Below are positions 49,833 to 61,705 of a DNA stretch of 64,000 bases, piece by piece. Source of the stretch: Antedon bifida (taxonomy: Eukaryota > Echinodermata > Crinoidea > Comatulida > Antedonidae); NCBI GenBank assembly GCA_963402885.1, contig OY727093.1:3038001-3102000 (forward strand), in the 5' to 3' direction. The first letter of the stretch is position 1; each line of letters starts with the position of its first letter. The notes beneath the pieces were generated by a model. The model saw only the letters and a program-made list of their open reading frames with translations, was not told the DNA's origin and made no database searches. The position numbers and the translations under genes are program-made.

Positions 49833-52800
49833 ATGGGACAAAGTGTTGCAAAGGTCCAGCTTGAAGATGGACTGAGAAAATACAGAGCTGGAAACTACGA
49901 AGGTGCGATAGGCAAATGGAAAAGTGTGTTATCAAAAGTACGTAGCAGCAATGGGCAATTCACGGTTCTCGGTTACCTTGTGTGCGCGTATTTTGAAAAT
50001 GGAAATTACCGGGAAATGTTGAAATGTGCTATTCGACAATTCGACATTGCTGATAAACAAGACATTACCGAAATGAAGGCAGAGGCTTACTTAAACTTAG
50101 CCCGAAGCAACGAATGCCTTTGCGAGTATTATAAGGCGATTTCGTACGCTAGGCACAGTTTAGCCATAATTGTATCTCAGAAAGAAGAGAAATTCTTTAT
50201 AAAGTCGCAGACCCATCTATGTCTTGCCGCTTCTTACCTAGGATTTGGCGACTTTCAGTCATCGATTAGCAACGCTAATCTAGCCTTAGAACTTGCACGG
50301 ACTTCTCAGGAAAAAACATTAGAATGTAACGTTTATAGTGTGTATGGAGATATTTTTGCTAGCCTGAAAGATTACGAACAATCGTTAGGGTATTACATCC
50401 AGGCTCATGAGTTAGTCAGACGATATGGACAGAAATGGAGCCCCAAGATTCAAATGTGGACGTTGTTGGACTTGGCTGTGCCGTATAGGAAGCTAAAGCG
50501 GTTGAATCAGGCAATGGATGCTTGTGAGGTATGGTATGACTGGTATATACACTCTGGTATGATTAGACGCGTTTGCGTGTGCACCATGCGTGCGTAAAGT
50601 GATGATGCGCTATAAAAAGCGCGTACGATTCATTATACAAATGAAATTGATGACATGATCACGGAAATTCTTCTCTGGTGGTATCATAAGGCGCGTTCGC
50701 GTATATACCGTGCGTATTTAAAGTGATGATGTGCCGCATTGTTAACGCGTTTAGTGCGTATGATTCAGCGTGCAATATGTTGGACGCACTAAAATTTATG
50801 AGTAGACCAATCGACGCATGCGTACAAATAACAGTGATCCTACCGGTTATTATATTTCGTTGCCTCACACTGTCGGTTATGTGTCTAATTTATGTCTAAG
50901 TGTACACAATATTTTAAAATATAAATGTCATCATAAAATTAACTAATGACCTTCTAAACATTATCTATGTGAGTCTTCTAATGAGTTGCGAACGGTGTGA
51001 GAATTGATCTGTGTTATGGTGTGCTATAGGAATGCCTGCTGCCTAAAGGCAAACAGCTAAATAATAATGACATACAGCTTATGATAAAAGGTCAAATCCA
51101 ACCACAATTACAAAATATCATATTTTTATATCCATATTTATATTACTAGGTTTACTGTATTTAAATTCCACAAAGCTAGCTATAGCCTACATTCGTTTTA
51201 CAAAGGCAATGAATACACACGTCGGATTATCCGCTTTACGACAACTCGAACCGTCATACTATAATTGCATCTACTGTTTATAAACAACGCTGGGCACCTA
51301 CTTATTTAGTACTTCATGTTACTATAAATATTTTAGATCAAATTGAGCAATAAAGGTAAAGCATACGAGCCATGACAACTAACGATAAATAAAATATGTA
51401 ATAAACGGCATATACATCAGTTATGTGTTTATTGACGCCATAGCGAGCCGGCCGACTGAAAATACATAATAATAATTTAGTACTTAGAGGCAAAATATGA
51501 GGTGTTCATGAATATAGGAATATCGGGATGTATGTTGTAGGGCCTACTGTATAGTATTGCGGTGTAATAATAACTGACGCAGTCCTGATATGGATGGGTC
51601 GTACAGAGGGGAAACCCCTATTTAGGCGACACTTTCCCGTGAAACGAAAGAGGGTCAGTATTTTGACACTACGAGTACGACCAACCCCTATTCAGAGGAC
51701 ACCTCTATTAAGGAGACATACTTTGTTGGGTCCCCAAATGTGTCCTCCCCCTTTAATACGAGGTTCTGCTGTATTTTTATTGCTGTATTTACAACAGTAT
51801 ATTTTGGAATGAAATCAGATGTTTTGTTTAGTTTATCGGCCTACGGTATTAATGAATTCAAGTCATAAGCCGTGATAATCTAATATCAATGCATACATGA
51901 TGAACTACAAGAAACTAGTCCCATATATTAATTTGACTGCGAATTGCTTTTTAATTTACGTATCGTATGTTATGAAGGGTTACGTGACAGCTAAGTTTAC
52001 TTATCCGTCAGTTTGATGACATTTCCTAGCTTTCACCCATCTTCAAGTAAATATAATATACATTCGTTTGTAGCATGAATATCTTAGCGACGCAACGCAA
52101 CGATACGTCACTGCGTTAAGCTCTGTCTTCACTATCAAAAAAAGTTTGGTACCAATGTGGTAGTGATATGACATCATCATGTCCATATATGGGCATCTTT
52201 TTTTGTCACATAAAGTTTGATAGTGTAGACAGAGCTTTTACGTTCTGGTGCGAACCTTTATATTGGTTTGTTTCAATCGATAACTTACGGAATTCGTGCG
52301 TTATTTACTAACCATAACCTGCACTTATTTTAAACCACATGTCGATGCATTTATAAAACTGACATAAATATATTTTTTTGCTGGTATAGTTCAAAACCCA
52401 TGATTGAATATTGCCTGTAAATAATCTTATAAGAGAAATATTTTAATAATTATTTGCCTGGTTAAATTAATAACATTTTAATGTATACATGGTACGTGTA
52501 ATAAAGATAGGAGGTTGCTTTATTTCGATATCGATATAAAATAGGTCTAAAACAATCACTGAATTGCCTTTAGTGTTATGTTTACCCAGGCCTCCACACA
52601 AATGAACTTGGTTCCCACCAAGGCATACGTTCTCCTTGTGGTTACCTTCTATTTTATTGTAGCTGTTATATATTAACTGATTTTTTTTATTGCAATAGCG
52701 AATTCCATATACGCCGAGTTTCTGCGATCGACACATCATATATGATCATCTGCTTAAATTCGCTTTTGAAATATAACGCATGCATTACTGTATATAATGT

Positions 52801-53352
52801 ATATGAAGAAACCTGCGCCCTTAATTGCAAAATAAATAAATAAAACGTTATGATTGCCATTGATAAATCTGACATGCATGCCTATATTTGGTTTGTTGAT
52901 ATTTCAACAACTAATGGTAGGCCTAGACTTACATTGAATGTAAACGCCATATTCATGATTTTAGTAAAGTCGTGGAAGATTATCGCGGGTTTTTTTTTGT
53001 AATCGCAAATTCCGTATACGCCGAGTTTCTGCGATCGAGATAATGATAATATATTTAAATTCGCTTTTGAACTATAATGCATACATTTATTTTATATAAT
53101 CATATTCATGATTTTAGTATAGTCATATACATGTTTAATGTATAGCATTACCTGATGACCAGTAAGGTATTAGCAATTTTGATGTCAGAATAAAACTCGA
53201 CGCCTGGAGCTAAGCTTGGAGGATATGTGCATTTATTATTATTAGGCCTATGTTTGTAATGATTACCATTTGTGTAAAAGGTGGTGGTGGACGACGATGA
53301 CGATGACTATGATGATGATGAAGACAAAGATGATGATGATGATGAAGACAAA

Positions 53353-53387
<35 letters not shown>

Positions 53388-53664
53388 CAAAGATGATGAT
53401 GATGAAGACAAAGATGATGAGGATGATGATGATGATGACGATGATGATGACAAAGATGATGGTGATGAAGACAAAGATGATGATGATGAAGACAAAGATG
53501 ATGATGATGATGATGAAGACAAAGATGATGATGATAAAGACAAAGATGATGATGATGATGATGAAGACAAAGATGATGATGATGATGATGAAGACAAAGA
53601 TGATGATGAAGACAAAGATGATGGTGATGATGATGATGATAAAGATGATGATGATGAAGACAAA

Positions 53665-53700
<36 letters not shown>

Positions 53701-53742
53701 GACAAAGATGATGATGATGATGATGATGATAATGAAGACAAA

Positions 53743-53781
<39 letters not shown>

Positions 53782-56700
53782 GACAAAGATGATGATGAAG
53801 ACAAAGATGATGATGATGATGATGAAGACAAAGATGATGATGATGGTGATGATGATGATAATAATGATGTGTTTTAATGATAATGATGAAATTGACAGTT
53901 AGTGGACGTCGTCAGAATGAGGTTGGCGACTAGGCCCTTAATGTCAACATACACCAACATACATTGATCAGTAGTAGTAACTTGGCTGTAGATCACGATT
54001 CCCATTCAAAATGATTACCTATAGATATTTGATACGTTTCCCGTATTGATCCTGCTATACAATGTTTACATTGCCGAACATAAATCGATACAGGAGGAGG
54101 TCATAGTTCCTTAATTCTATTTGTTAAAAATGTAGAATATGGGGACACTTTCGGGACCCAACCAATTGTCCCCTTAATAGAGGTGTCTCTTTAAAAAGGT
54201 TTGGGCGTGTATCATCATTATCTTCCTGCTGTACTGTTTAGAACTTCACTTGAGCATAGTCGTCCTTGTTCCTTAGATTTCACGAGAAAGTGTCCTTTAA
54301 GTTTCCCTTAAATAGAGGTGTCCATCTCAAAAGAGGTCCTGTATTGTATGTTGTATTCAATATTCTAACGTAAACTTCGCCAATGTGCGAGATGATATTA
54401 AACGACGTCATAATGAATATTATATGTATACAGTGACTCAAAAGTAAACTCTCTCACACCATAACTTGGCTTTGCATCGTCATTTTAGTGAAAACGCGTA
54501 GTGACTGCGCAGTAACTAAAATAATAACAATGATTATGTTATATATTAATAGAGAGGTTTCAATTTGCGATGAGTGACGACATAGAAAATGGTTAGGCCA
54601 TGTTCATTGTGCGCGTGCGGGAAAGTTGGGTCCAGTTGTGGTGTTGGGACAGGTTTTTTTAAAGGTCCATACGACAACCGTATCTAGAACACCTTATTAA
54701 TATTATTTTACTCAAATTTATATAATTTCAGGAGGTTTTGAAGATGTCCATCAAACACAACGAGCGAATGGTACAATCACGCTGTCTTTGTATTCTAGCT
54801 GATATCCATAGAACGAAAGGAGATTTCCAGGTAAAATGTTTACGGTATCAAAATTATCTTTTCTTAGACCAAGACGCTTGGCCCGGTAGAATTTGATCGA
54901 ATACTAAAGCTCTGTCTACACTATCAAACTAGTTTGAAAGTGTGATGTACCCAAATATGGGAGTAATATGAAATCATCGTGTCCATATATGGGCATATCA
55001 CAGTTTGATAGTGTAGACAGAGTGAAATGAGCGTAATGAGCATGTGCGCATGTCTACAAACAAGGAAATGGCAAACCAATCAGCATTATGTAATTTATGA
55101 AAATTCACTGATTTATTTGTGAGCATGCGCATATGTTTGTTCTATCTATTAATTTCGGCGTCGTGCATACTATATTTTATTTATCATCTTGCGCTAGTCA
55201 AACGAACTTTCTGTATTCACTTCACACGGACAGAAAATCAATATAGGATGCAATAAAGAGTCATTTCTTGTACACTAATTAATGAGCGCGATTAAAAGGT
55301 CCAGTTTGAGTGTCATCTCTTGCCTGTAGTAGTTCAACCTTGTAAAATTTATGATCATCATATTCTAGCCTTTATAACATAGTTAATGTTATATAATTGA
55401 AAATTCTGATTAAAATGAATAGTACAGGTATTATATTATTAGTCGCGTGGACTATAGTTCACTATGTCGGTCTGTCTGTCGGTCCGGTATCACTATGCGT
55501 TTTAGCACGCGACTTATGGCTGTTGGCCTTGTTATATAATAAGTTTATTAATGGTAGGCTTTCTGTTATTAATCTGATTTCAATGAAATTTACAATTGAT
55601 TAATACAAAGTAGGCCTACTGAAAGGGCTAGTTTTGCCCGAAACCTCTGAAAATATTTCTGGCTGGTTTACTTTATCGTTTTGCTTATTTTATTTTGTAT
55701 CTCCATTGAGATCCAGCCACTGATACCCTTAGCATTGTCATTTTTTCAGTCATTTGCCTTTTTATGTTTTTATTTTTATTATTAAAATGCGTCACTAACA
55801 CAATTTAACTATTGCACAAAATAAAAAAATTAGTTTACAATTATAACGTCATTAATTGTTTATGACGTATGCATTGCACTATCAATATTTTTATAATAGT
55901 ATTTCATATCTTAATTAGGCTTGTTATCCACGATACGAATCTGCTATTGGGTTCGCCATTGAAGCTAACGATAGACATGCGCAGATTCAGATCATATCTG
56001 GTATGGCAAAAGCACTATTGCTGACAAAGAAAACTCGAGAGGTAAGTAGACTAGACAAACGGCAATCTAACAACAGGATGCTGAGCTCCGAAGATCAAAA
56101 GGTTTATCTGTGGATGCGATCGGTTCAACAGACACCGCGCGCCGCGGAGAATATGTACACAGTACAGTACTAGGTCTGGTATTTGTACACCAACCATCAA
56201 CACCACCTTCATATAGCCGTTACCGTCGTCATCAATATATATTTCTACATAAAAGACATGGTATTGAATTGAATTGAAAATGCAATAATATTTATCTATT
56301 TGCAATTCTAGGCTTTTGAAATGTTCCACCGAGTGCTAGACCTATCAAGAGCAACAGGCAATAAGGTAGACTTCTAATTCACAATCTATGTATTTTGTAA
56401 TTGTTTATCGTATAACGTTTTTGTGTATGCCTAAATTACAAATATTAAAATTATATATTTATTATTTCTAAAATCAAAATTAGATGTTTATGCTACGTTG
56501 TCATTGGATATTGATGGAGTTGAACCAACGGCTAAACGACCCTACGTCAGCACACGAACATGCCATAGAGTTTGATAAATGTATTGATGATATGGAGCTT
56601 CGATGTGCGGTCTGTCAGTTAGTAATGGGAGATAAACCCAATGTACTGAGAGTGCTGGCATGCAGTCATGTTTGCCATTCAGCGTAAGTATCTAAGGCCG

Positions 56701-57068
56701 TGTAGCGACATTTTCGCCTTTATGGGAATTTGAACAAAAAAAAATCTCCATCTTGGGAGTGGAATAATTTCATCTTGGGAGTGGAATAATTTTGCATCAT
56801 TGGAAATGCTATTTTAAATACTAATGTCAGTCGATTTGCTGTTATGAAACCATGTGGGAAACTTGACTTGAGAGGCGCTAGTAGTTTTTGGTGGCAAGTG
56901 GGTTTGCAAATACAACCATATTTGTGTGTCGATACAGAGGGCGCAATCCATTAAATATCGATTTTAATGTTTTTTACTAGATGCGTACATAAGGAGGTAA
57001 TCCGGAACAGCCAGCCGTGTCCGAATTGTCTCCGGCCACACCACGAAAGTACACAAATATACGTATAA
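49833..57068 (+). CDS. RAPSN: Rapsyn, acetylcholine-receptor clustering protein, six exons
   Basis: Exons 49833-50528, 54732-54830, 55919-56041, 56312-56365, 56484-56683 and 56981-57068; 1260 nt, 419 residues (vertebrate rapsyn is about 412), phases exact. MGQS at the start is an N-myristoylation site, as in rapsyn. Residues ~5-330 are tetratricopeptide repeats (AYLNLARSNECLCEYYKAIS, YGDIFASLKDYEQSL, CCE-like CE|EVLKMSIKH junction). Residues 365-407 are a RING-H2 finger: C365-x2-C368, C384-x-H386, H389-x2-C392, C404-x2-C407. In vertebrates it links nicotinic receptors to the cytoskeleton at the neuromuscular synapse and has E3 ligase activity. The C-terminus (HHESTQIYV) could be a PDZ ligand. 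Exon 1 alone encodes over half the protein; intron 1 is 4.2 kb and repeat-filled. The gene converges on H2A. Confidence 0.95.
50558..50790 (+). repeat. Diverged two-copy repeat in rapsyn intron 1
   Basis: GATTAGACGCGTTTGCGTGT..GTGCGTAAAGTGATGATG and ATAAGGCGCGTTCGCGTATA..GTGCGTATTTAAAGTGATGATG share order over about 80 bp. Both are rich in CG and GCGC palindromes, unlike the AT-rich surroundings. Confidence 0.5.
51595..51775. repeat. GGGACAC repeat copy (rapsyn intron 1)
   Basis: GGGGAAACCCCTATTTAGGC, CCAACCCCTATTCAGAGGAC, CTATTAAGGAGACATACTTT and TTAATACGAGGTTCTGCTGT. Confidence 0.65.
52116..52239. mobile_element. MITE family A copy (rapsyn intron 1)
   Basis: TTAAGCTCTGTCTTCACTAT to TTTGATAGTGTAGACAGAGC, a 124-bp deletion form with both ends intact. 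Confidence 0.8.
52690..53100 (+). repeat. Dispersed direct repeat, about 100 bp, two copies
   Basis: TACGCCGAGTTTCTGCGATC is identical in both copies (about 52710 and 53016) and AAATTCGCTTTTGAA follows in each; spacing about 305 bp. A segmental duplication or an uncharacterised repeat. Confidence 0.8.
53281..53877 (+). repeat. Long GAT-type microsatellite with GAAGACAAA interruptions (rapsyn intron 1)
   Basis: About 600 bp of (GAT)n is punctuated by roughly twenty GAAGACAAA/GACAAA units. Because the tract has no T-A-A/T-A-G/T-G-A in several frames it yields long Asp-rich, Met-rich and Ser-rich open frames, which are by-products of the repeat. Confidence 0.95.
54130..54345. repeat. GGGACAC repeat copy (rapsyn intron 1)
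   Basis: GGGGACACTTTCGGGACCCA, GTCCCCTTAATAGAGGTGTC and AAATAGAGGTGTCCATCTCA. Confidence 0.6.
54905..55023. mobile_element. MITE family A copy (rapsyn intron 2)
   Basis: TAAAGCTCTGTCTACACTAT to TTTGATAGTGTAGACAGAG, about 119 bp, beginning 74 nt after the exon 2 donor. Confidence 0.8.
55615..55760 (+). repeat. Ribozyme-core repeat, degenerate copy (rapsyn intron 2)
   Basis: CTGAAAGGGCTAGTTTTGCC, CGAAACC, then the shared tail TATCTCCATTGAGATCCAGC and CACTGATACC. Compared with 3658 it lacks three bases of CTGATGA, while stem II is better paired (GGGC..GCCC). Confidence 0.6.
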
Positions 57069-57123
57069 TGATACATGCAGTGGAAATGGACAGTGTAAAA
57101 ACTAACTATTACAGTATCATCAA

Positions 57124-57136
57124 AATAAATTTTATT
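57124..57136. terminator. Back-to-back poly(A) signals of rapsyn (+) and H2A (-)
   Basis: AATAAA at 57124-57129 lies 56 nt after the rapsyn stop. TTTATT at 57131-57136 is AATAAA on the minus strand, 120 nt after the H2A stop. With normal cleavage 10-30 nt downstream of each, the two transcripts would overlap at their 3' ends. Confidence 0.65.
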
Positions 57137-57255
57137 CAGAATATAAAAATAGACCTAAAATACATCAAACGAAATTATATACAAGTCATGTAATTTATCA
57201 AGGTAGCCTAAAATTGTTATTAAATTATTGCAGCAGACTATTGCGGTTTATATTA

Positions 57256-58073
57256 CTATACAGCTTGGCTCTCTACGATCCTCTGCTTCGTTGCGGTTTT
57301 CTTGGGCAGCAGGACCGATTGAATATTTGGCAACACACCACCCTAGAAAGAAAAAAAATTTGTACCGTTATGAATAATCTACGCCAAGATTTTCAACCTA
57401 AAAAATCGCACCTTTAAGCTGTATGCGACGTTCACAAGTTTGTGTTTCGTACTAGAGACGCAGCACAAGGACACAATGTAACGCGACTACCAATCACAGC
57501 GATGGATTCAAATTGTCGCTCGTAATTGGTCAACTCGCCAGCATTGCGTGTACGTCATTCTGTAGCGTGAACCAAACTTTACCTGAGCGATGGTAACATC
57601 AGCCAATAGCCGACTCAGCTCTTCATCGTTACGTATAGCTAGCTGGATATGTCTCGGTACAATACGACTTTTCTTGTTATCACGTGCAGCATTACCAGCC
57701 AACTCCAAGATTTCGGCAGACAAGTACTCCAATATGGCGGCCATGTACACAGCAGCACCACTCCCAATACGTTGACTGAATTTACCTAAAAAATAAAGTA
57801 ACAGTAAAAATAACGTTGGGACACGTTTATTCAAGATACGCCTATGTTTCGATACCAATGCTAGGCCAACCTCTACGAAGTAGACCACTATAAAATGAAC
57901 ACTTTTGAGGTTCCCTGTACTATATTATATACTATATTAGGGAATTCAAAATTGACGGTACCTTTCCTGAGATACCTAGCGATTCTTCCAACGGGGAACT
58001 GTAGGCCTGCTTTCTGGCTTCTGCTCACATTCTTGGTGGCCTTAGCTTTTGCACCTTTACCTCTTCCAGACAT
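57256..58073 (-). CDS. Histone H2A variant with SQ-containing tail, three exons
   Basis: Exons, minus strand: 58073-57962, 57785-57583 and 57342-57256; 402 nt, 133 residues. Core landmarks: [89 protein letters not shown]. The acidic-patch residues ([12 protein letters not shown]) are present. The tail ends [16 protein letters not shown] Ser-Gln near the very C-terminus recalls H2A.X, but H2A.X has SQ-(E/D)-aromatic or aliphatic, whereas this is SQ-A-V. Substitutions unlike canonical H2A are [15 protein letters not shown] and LADVTIAQ. Introns and a poly(A) signal, with no histone stem-loop seen after the stop, indicate a replication-independent gene. Intron 2 is largely a MITE. Confidence 0.92.
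57434..57579. mobile_element. MITE family B copy forming most of H2A intron 2
   Basis: ACAAGTTTGTGTTTCGTACT, AGAGACGCAGCACAAGGACA, CTACCAATCACAGCGATGGA, GTAATTGGTCAACTCGCCAG and GCGTGAACCAAACTTTA. Its right end (TAAAGTTTGGTTCACGCTAC on the minus strand) starts within the 5' splice site of the intron. Confidence 0.75.
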
Positions 58074-58882
<809 letters not shown>

Positions 58883-58971
58883 GAGTGTCGTGCTAATAAT
58901 GAACTGAATAATATATAAAATCAATTGTACAGATTCGCTCATTAAATTTCTTTTTGTATTTTACTTGCAAT

Positions 58972-58977
58972 AATAAA
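58972..58977 (+). terminator. Poly(A) signal of H4
   Basis: AATAAA 90 nt after the stop codon. Confidence 0.6.
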
Positions 58978-59274
58978 TTAATGATGAAATAGCCCAGTTT
59001 GGTTCTTGCTATCTTGTCACGCACGAACTTGGTTCAACAGTGTCAACGGAACTGGATAGTTAAATCGTGTATATATTACTTAAATTTCTGTTGTTTTATT
59101 TACTTTAATTAATAATAAATTGAGTCTCTATAACGTTTTCGTTTTATTTTGATTTTCATATGTTTATATACAATTGTTTTCTCCGTCGTTTCTTTATGAT
59201 ATAATAATACATCATTGTATCGGGCACTTAATGCCTCTAAGCGCTTGGCGTTATTTACCCAGTCATTTTTGGAT

Positions 59275-59592
59275 CAAACTCCCATAAAGTTGCAGCTAGT
59301 AATCAGCGCAGTTCTAGGTACCCATTTGTATAATTTTCAGGATATGAGCAATGCGACGAGCGTTGCCACACGCCCTTATTATATACCATATCAAATCTAA
59401 CGTCTAATTTCCCAGTACTTTCCGTGTACACAGTACAATGATGTTTTTTTTATTCCATGCCACGCATAGGCCTATATCAAATACGGTAGGTTGTGTCAAT
59501 TGTTGTCTGCGAGCCAGTCTTGTGGCTCAATGGTATAGGCCTAGACTTCAGGTTGTGGAGCTGAAGCCCTCTGGGATCGAACCCAGACCTTC
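59275..59592. repeat. SINE subfamily 2 fragment and a tRNA-like sequence
   Basis: 59286-59375 holds GCAGCTAGTAATCAGCGCA, GGTACCCATTTGTATA and GCGTTGCCACACGCCC, as in the SINE at 27865. 59520-59592 has GTGGCTCAATGGTATAG (A-box-like) and GGGATCGAACCCAGACC (B-box-like), a second tRNA-derived piece. Confidence 0.5.
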
Positions 59593-59620
59593 ACGGATGT
59601 AGGAGCTTGATGTTACTATT

Positions 59621-61256
59621 CTATATCAAACTTTGGAAAGACTGTGTTTGCATCATTATGTCCATAAATTCCTGAGCTGTGACCGTTGAATTTCCCGTCT
59701 GGTCTGCTTCTTGTAACATCTCCTTGATGGCCTTATCGTTTAACTTAAGTCCGCAGTCATCACAAGCTCTTTTAATGCCGTCGTGTGTAAGAAATCCACG
59801 TTTTTCTGAAGAAAAAATGTCATTACGATTCTTAGTATGTGAAATTTTGTTTCATTTATAAAGAAACGGTGTAATACTATGCTTACATAAATGACGATTT
59901 ACCTTAGAATATAAAAGCACAAAATGTATTGTGCCATTCCTTTGAAATGCGGCTATGAAATAATATAACACAATTGTATATCGGTAAAGTATAATGTACT
60001 TACCAGTGTCCATTAACTTAAAACCCTGAAAACAAATAGTAAAATATTTCCTTATTGTATTAATTAATTGTATTTCTGTTATGGATGTATGCATTGTTAT
60101 AGATTCGTTGTTGTGCTTAACTTCTCGTGATCATTAAGTTCGTCTGCAGGTATTATACGTATCATCCTATGTGTAATTGACTGCTTATATCTATGCTTGT
60201 TATATCAAACATAGATATAAGCACGAAATAGTTATCTGTAAATACAAGGCTAAATGAGAGAGAAGGATTTGTATGAATCGGAGATCAAACATACAATGTG
60301 TTTTGCCGCCAGCGTACAAAATAAACAAACGTCTTGTTAGCAAACAACTATTGTTACCTGCATTATCTCATCGTATATATCTCTACTTTCACCTTGGTAA
60401 TGCACAACTAGCTCCAAAAACTGTTCAAATCCTATACATCTACAATTGTAAAAGAAGTATAATATATAATGAGAACGTTTTATATAAAGATGGTGTACGT
60501 TTTACTCGGACGAAAGTCTGCAAATAGGCAGATGTAGGTATTTTACACAATCAATATTATTGTTCTGTATAGATATTTTTTCCTCGTGCAATTTGCAATG
60601 GTATGCATGTTGGTCCATTAAGATACTGATTATACGTTAGAACCTCTATTAAGGGGATACCCCTACTAGAGGTTGGTTGTTATAGTGTTAGTTCGAGTCA
60701 CAAGGGGTGTCCCCATAATAAAGGGTTCAACTGCATTAGGTTGATGATTTAAATCGGTACTGTATTATATCACCTCGTTTCTTGAGCTCCCATATCGATC
60801 AATGCGTTCTCGATTGTCCTCTTTTTGATTTTGAAACCTAGTACACGCATAGCTCGGTACAGATCGCTTGCTTCGATGAGCCTGGATATAGCAAAAGAAA
60901 ATCGTAAATTAAATTTAATATCCAAGTTTTGTCATCATGTCGTCATCATGTCATCATCATGTCATCTTCATCATTATTATCATCATCACCCTGGCCTAAA
61001 TAATAATCAATGTATTGTCTGTATATTACCTTCGCTCTTTAGTTGTGAATGTGTTGAATACAAATCGTAGATCTCGTATCTCCTGTTCTGTGAGCTGTTC
61101 TCGTATCGATTCGGTTATACTGTTCGTTTTAGGTTCCTTTTCCAAGTCTAGGAAAATGTGAGTCGCGTGACGTTTTTCATCAGTCGATGACGTAGAACTT
61201 GTTGAGCCAATCCGGGTACTTTGAGGAGAAATGCTGAATGATTTGTCTTCTTCCAT
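59621..61256 (-). CDS. Centrin-like EF-hand protein with degenerate calcium loops, five exons
   Basis: Exons, minus strand: 61256-61030, 60881-60774, 60439-60358, 60025-60004 and 59805-59621; 624 nt, 207 residues, all phases consistent. After a Ser/Thr-rich N-terminus comes SIREQLTEQEIRDLRFVFNT, LYRAMRVLGFKIKKRTIENA, FEQFLELVVHYQGESRDIYD, GFKLMDTEKRGFLTHDGIKR and EADQTGNSTVTAQEFMDIMM: four EF-hand-like units in centrin/caltractin order. None keeps the full DxDxDG loop (EF1 FTTKERR, EF3 MDTEKRG, EF4 ADQTGNS), so calcium binding is probably weak or lost. Centrins act at centrioles and basal bodies; a cilia or sperm role is a guess. Exon 4 is a 22-nt microexon encoding GFKLMDT. Start at 61256 is the first ATG of the open exon. 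Confidence 0.8.
60635..60735. repeat. GGGACAC repeat fragment (centrin-like intron 2)
   Basis: GTTAGAACCTCTATTAAGGG, GATACCCCTACTAGAGG and GGGGTGTCCCCATAATAAAG. Confidence 0.6.
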
Positions 61257-61359
61257 CCTGACAAAAAAAGAGAATGATAATCGAATTGTGATAATCGGCC
61301 GTTATAGTCCTAATTGACTGGATACAAAATAATGTTCTTGTTAAATGCTAAATGCTTAA

Positions 61360-61513
61360 AACTCAGACAGCGTCGTACGACGAGGCCCGACGAAACGTCT
61401 TGACTCGTCGGTGCTGTCTGAGTTGAATCACAACGAGACGAGTCGTCTTGAGATAGCGTCGGTCGTAGTTTTTACGTCGTCGTACGACGCTGTCTGTCGA
61501 TCTGAGTTGGCCT
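61360..61513. mobile_element. MITE family C copy
   Basis: AACTCAGACAGCGTCGTACG to GTACGACGCTGTC..TGAGTTGGCC; GACGAAACGTCTTGACTCGT and CGTCTTGAGATAGCGTC shared with 14617-14792. Confidence 0.8.
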
Positions 61514-61615
61514 TGAATCCACACCAACTATAATTGAATCTAAGAAGATTTCAATGTAATTGACTATTCGTAAATGATAAAACTCAAATTGACCTTTTAC
61601 GTCATAATGAGGCGT

Positions 61616-61705
61616 AAAGCTTGGTTCCCACTACGCAACGTAAAGAAGTATATGCCGCCAATCACGTCGTCGTTGCATTTGCGCTTTGCGTTCTATAGTG
61701 GAAAT
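61616..61705. mobile_element. MITE family B, internally deleted copy
   Basis: TAAAGCTTGGTTCCCACTAC, CGCAACGTAAAG, CCAATCACGTCGTCGTTGCA and TTGCGTTCTATAGTGGAAAT. About 90 bp, upstream of the centrin-like gene. Confidence 0.7.

Noticed and set aside
49585-49935. Minus-strand frame of 116 codons overlapping the rapsyn start
   Set aside because: Antisense to the conserved rapsyn exon 1 and without homology or splice support.
53270-53902. Long Asp-rich, Met-rich and Ser-rich open frames on both strands
   Set aside because: All are translations of the GAT/GAAGACAAA microsatellite; several frames are open at once, there are no splice or start contexts, and the tract lies in a rapsyn intron.
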